A stretch of 64,000 bases of DNA, taken from the NCBI GenBank assembly GCA_947503625.1, contig CANNEK010000001.1:248001-312000 (forward strand), in the 5' to 3' direction. The stretch's first letter is position 1; each line of letters begins with the position of its first letter. Below, in pieces: positions 62,511 to 64,000 of this stretch. The DNA is from an uncultured Kordiimonas sp. (lineage in GTDB: Bacteria; Pseudomonadota; Alphaproteobacteria; Sphingomonadales; Kordiimonadaceae). The translations under genes were made by a program, and so were the position numbers. Under the pieces are notes generated by a model, which did no database searches, had not been told where the DNA came from, and was given only the letters and a program-made list of their open reading frames with translations.

Positions 62511-64000
62511 CTAGCCTGCCAACTCGGTCTCCACGGCGTCAAGCGCAGCTTGGGCATTTGCCCCGTCCGGGCCGCCAGCCTGGGCCATATCAGGCCTGCC
62601 GCCCCCACCTTTTCCGCCAACAGCCTGCGCTGCTACTTTAACCAGATCAACGGCGCTGGTATTTTGTGTCAGATCTTCCGTAACACCAACCAGCACGGCA
62701 GCCTTACCATCGTTTACTGCCACCAGTGTCACAACACCGCTGCCGAGTTTTTGCTTGGCTTCATCAGCCAGGCCCCTCAGGTCTTTTGGGCTTACCCCGT
62801 TCAGCACCTGGCCAAGAAAGTAAACACCGTTAACAGACTTCGCTTCCGGGCCCGAGGCTGCTCCGCCGCCCATAGCTGCTTGTTTGCGGGCTTCAGCCAG
62901 TTCTTTTTCAAGGGATTTACGGTCGGCCTGCAAAGCGGCAACACGCTCCGCAAGTTCTTCAGGACTGGCTTTGATCATCGCTGCTGCTTCCTTCAAAAGC
63001 TGCTGCTGATGTACCAGGTGTGTGTGGGCCGCCGCACCGGTCAATGCTTCAATTCTTCTGACGCCGGACGATACTGCGCTTTCAGATGTAATGGTAAATA
63101 CACCGATGTCACCGAGGCGTTCGACATGTGTGCCGCCGCACAGTTCAACCGAGTAATCCTTGCCACCGTCGCCCTGTCCCATGGAAACAACGCGCACCTC
63201 GTCGCCGTACTTCTCACCAAACAATGCCATTGCACCGGCTTCAATTGCATCATCGTAGCTCAGAAGCCGCGTGACTGTTGGTGTGTTTTCCCGAATGATA
63301 TCGTTGACAGCAACTTCCACCTTCGCCAGTTCGTCAGCAGAAATGGCTTTGGGGTGAGAAACATCAAAACGCAGCTTGTCCGGTGCAACAAGCGACCCCT
63401 TTTGGGTTATATGCTCACCCAGTTGCTGGCGCAAAACCTCGTGCAAAACATGGGTCGCTGAATGGTTGGCTCGGAGCTGCCTACGCCGCTGACCATCAAT
63501 TTTCATGTCAAGCGCCTGCCCTATGGACAATTCGCCTTCATCCACATGTGAGACATGAACATGCAATGCGCCTACTTTTTTCATGGTGTCGGTAACGGAA
63601 ACATGCACGCCGTCTGCCGACAAAACTCCGGTATCGCCCATCTGGCCGCCAGACTCGCCGTAAAATGGCGTCTGATTGGTGACAATTAACGCATCATCAC
63701 CCGCTGAAACGGTGGAAACGACCGCACCGTCTTTCACGAGCGCAACAATCTGACCTTCCGCCTGTTCAGACGTATAGCCAACAAACTCTGTAGCGCCGTT
63801 CTCTTCGTGCAGATCGAACCAGACTGTTTCTGTCGCGGCGTCGCCCGACCCTGCCCATGCAGCCCGTGCCTTAGCACGTTGCTCATCCATCGATGCATTA
63901 AACCCGTCAACGTCTACGGAAAGTTTCTGCGTGCGAAGTGCGTCCTGTGTCAGGTCCAAGGGAAAGCCATAGGTATCATAAAGTTTGAAAGCCACGTCCC
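62511..64000 (-). CDS. alaS: Alanyl-tRNA synthetase, C-terminal part (N-terminus beyond window)
   Basis: [55 protein letters not shown]-terminal [13 protein letters not shown]. Confidence 0.97.
   Translation of the reverse strand, partial: DVAFKLYDTYGFPLDLTQDALRTQKLSVDVDGFNASMDEQRAKARAAWAGSGDAATETVWFDLHEENGATEFVGYTSEQAEGQIVALVKDGAVVSTVSAGDDALIVTNQTPFYGESGGQMGDTGVLSADGVHVSVTDTMKKVGALHVHVSHVDEGELSIGQALDMKIDGQRRRQLRANHSATHVLHEVLRQQLGEHITQKGSLVAPDKLRFDVSHPKAISADELAKVEVAVNDIIRENTPTVTRLLSYDDAIEAGAMALFGEKYGDEVRVVSMGQGDGGKDYSVELCGGTHVERLGDIGVFTITSESAVSSGVRRIEALTGAAAHTHLVHQQQLLKEAAAMIKASPEELAERVAALQADRKSLEKELAEARKQAAMGGGAASGPEAKSVNGVYFLGQVLNGVSPKDLRGLADEAKQKLGSGVVTLVAVNDGKAAVLVGVTEDLTQNTSAVDLVKVAAQAVGGKGGGGRPDMAQAGGPDGANAQAALDAVETELAG

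Noticed and set aside
62457-63461. 334-aa plus-strand ORF
   Set aside because: Antisense to the well-supported alaS; composition (Cys/Phe/Asn-rich) and lack of recognisable motifs fit a shadow ORF.

Overview
Ordinary alphaproteobacterial chromosome (about 50% GC by eye), densely coded, with no rRNA, tRNA, CRISPR array or mobile element that I could recognise. Conserved blocks: M23 peptidase/bactofilin; prfB-mrcA-amidase divergent from rne; accB-accC-aat-DUF2155-MlaD-NDUFA12-like; nrdJ; ssb...uvrA; trmFO; rsmB-guaB-rlmE-ppx/gppA; pssA-psd; icd; K+ channel/alaS (alaS runs off the right edge). The signal most worth following is a 62-aa basic, single-hydrophobic-segment protein at 53412-53600. 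Its promoter carries two perfect, oppositely oriented alphaproteobacterial LexA boxes (GTTC-N7-GTTC and GAAC-N7-GAAC). Two further perfect LexA boxes lie upstream of ssb and uvrA in the same window. The small gene is therefore a strong candidate for an undescribed SOS-induced membrane or secreted peptide, such as a division inhibitor or TisB-like factor. A hairpin-rich non-coding stretch lies immediately downstream. Other notable points: a classical RF2 programmed frameshift; a K+ channel whose conserved N-terminus lacks any ATG/GTG/TTG and seems to start at ATT behind a strong SD; a TonB-receptor-like EEIVVTGSRIR motif in a DUF4139 protein; an M28 peptidase fold interrupted by TM helices; two unlisted small membrane ORFs; and several perfect palindromes in promoter regions. 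All family names come from reading motifs; no database search was run.
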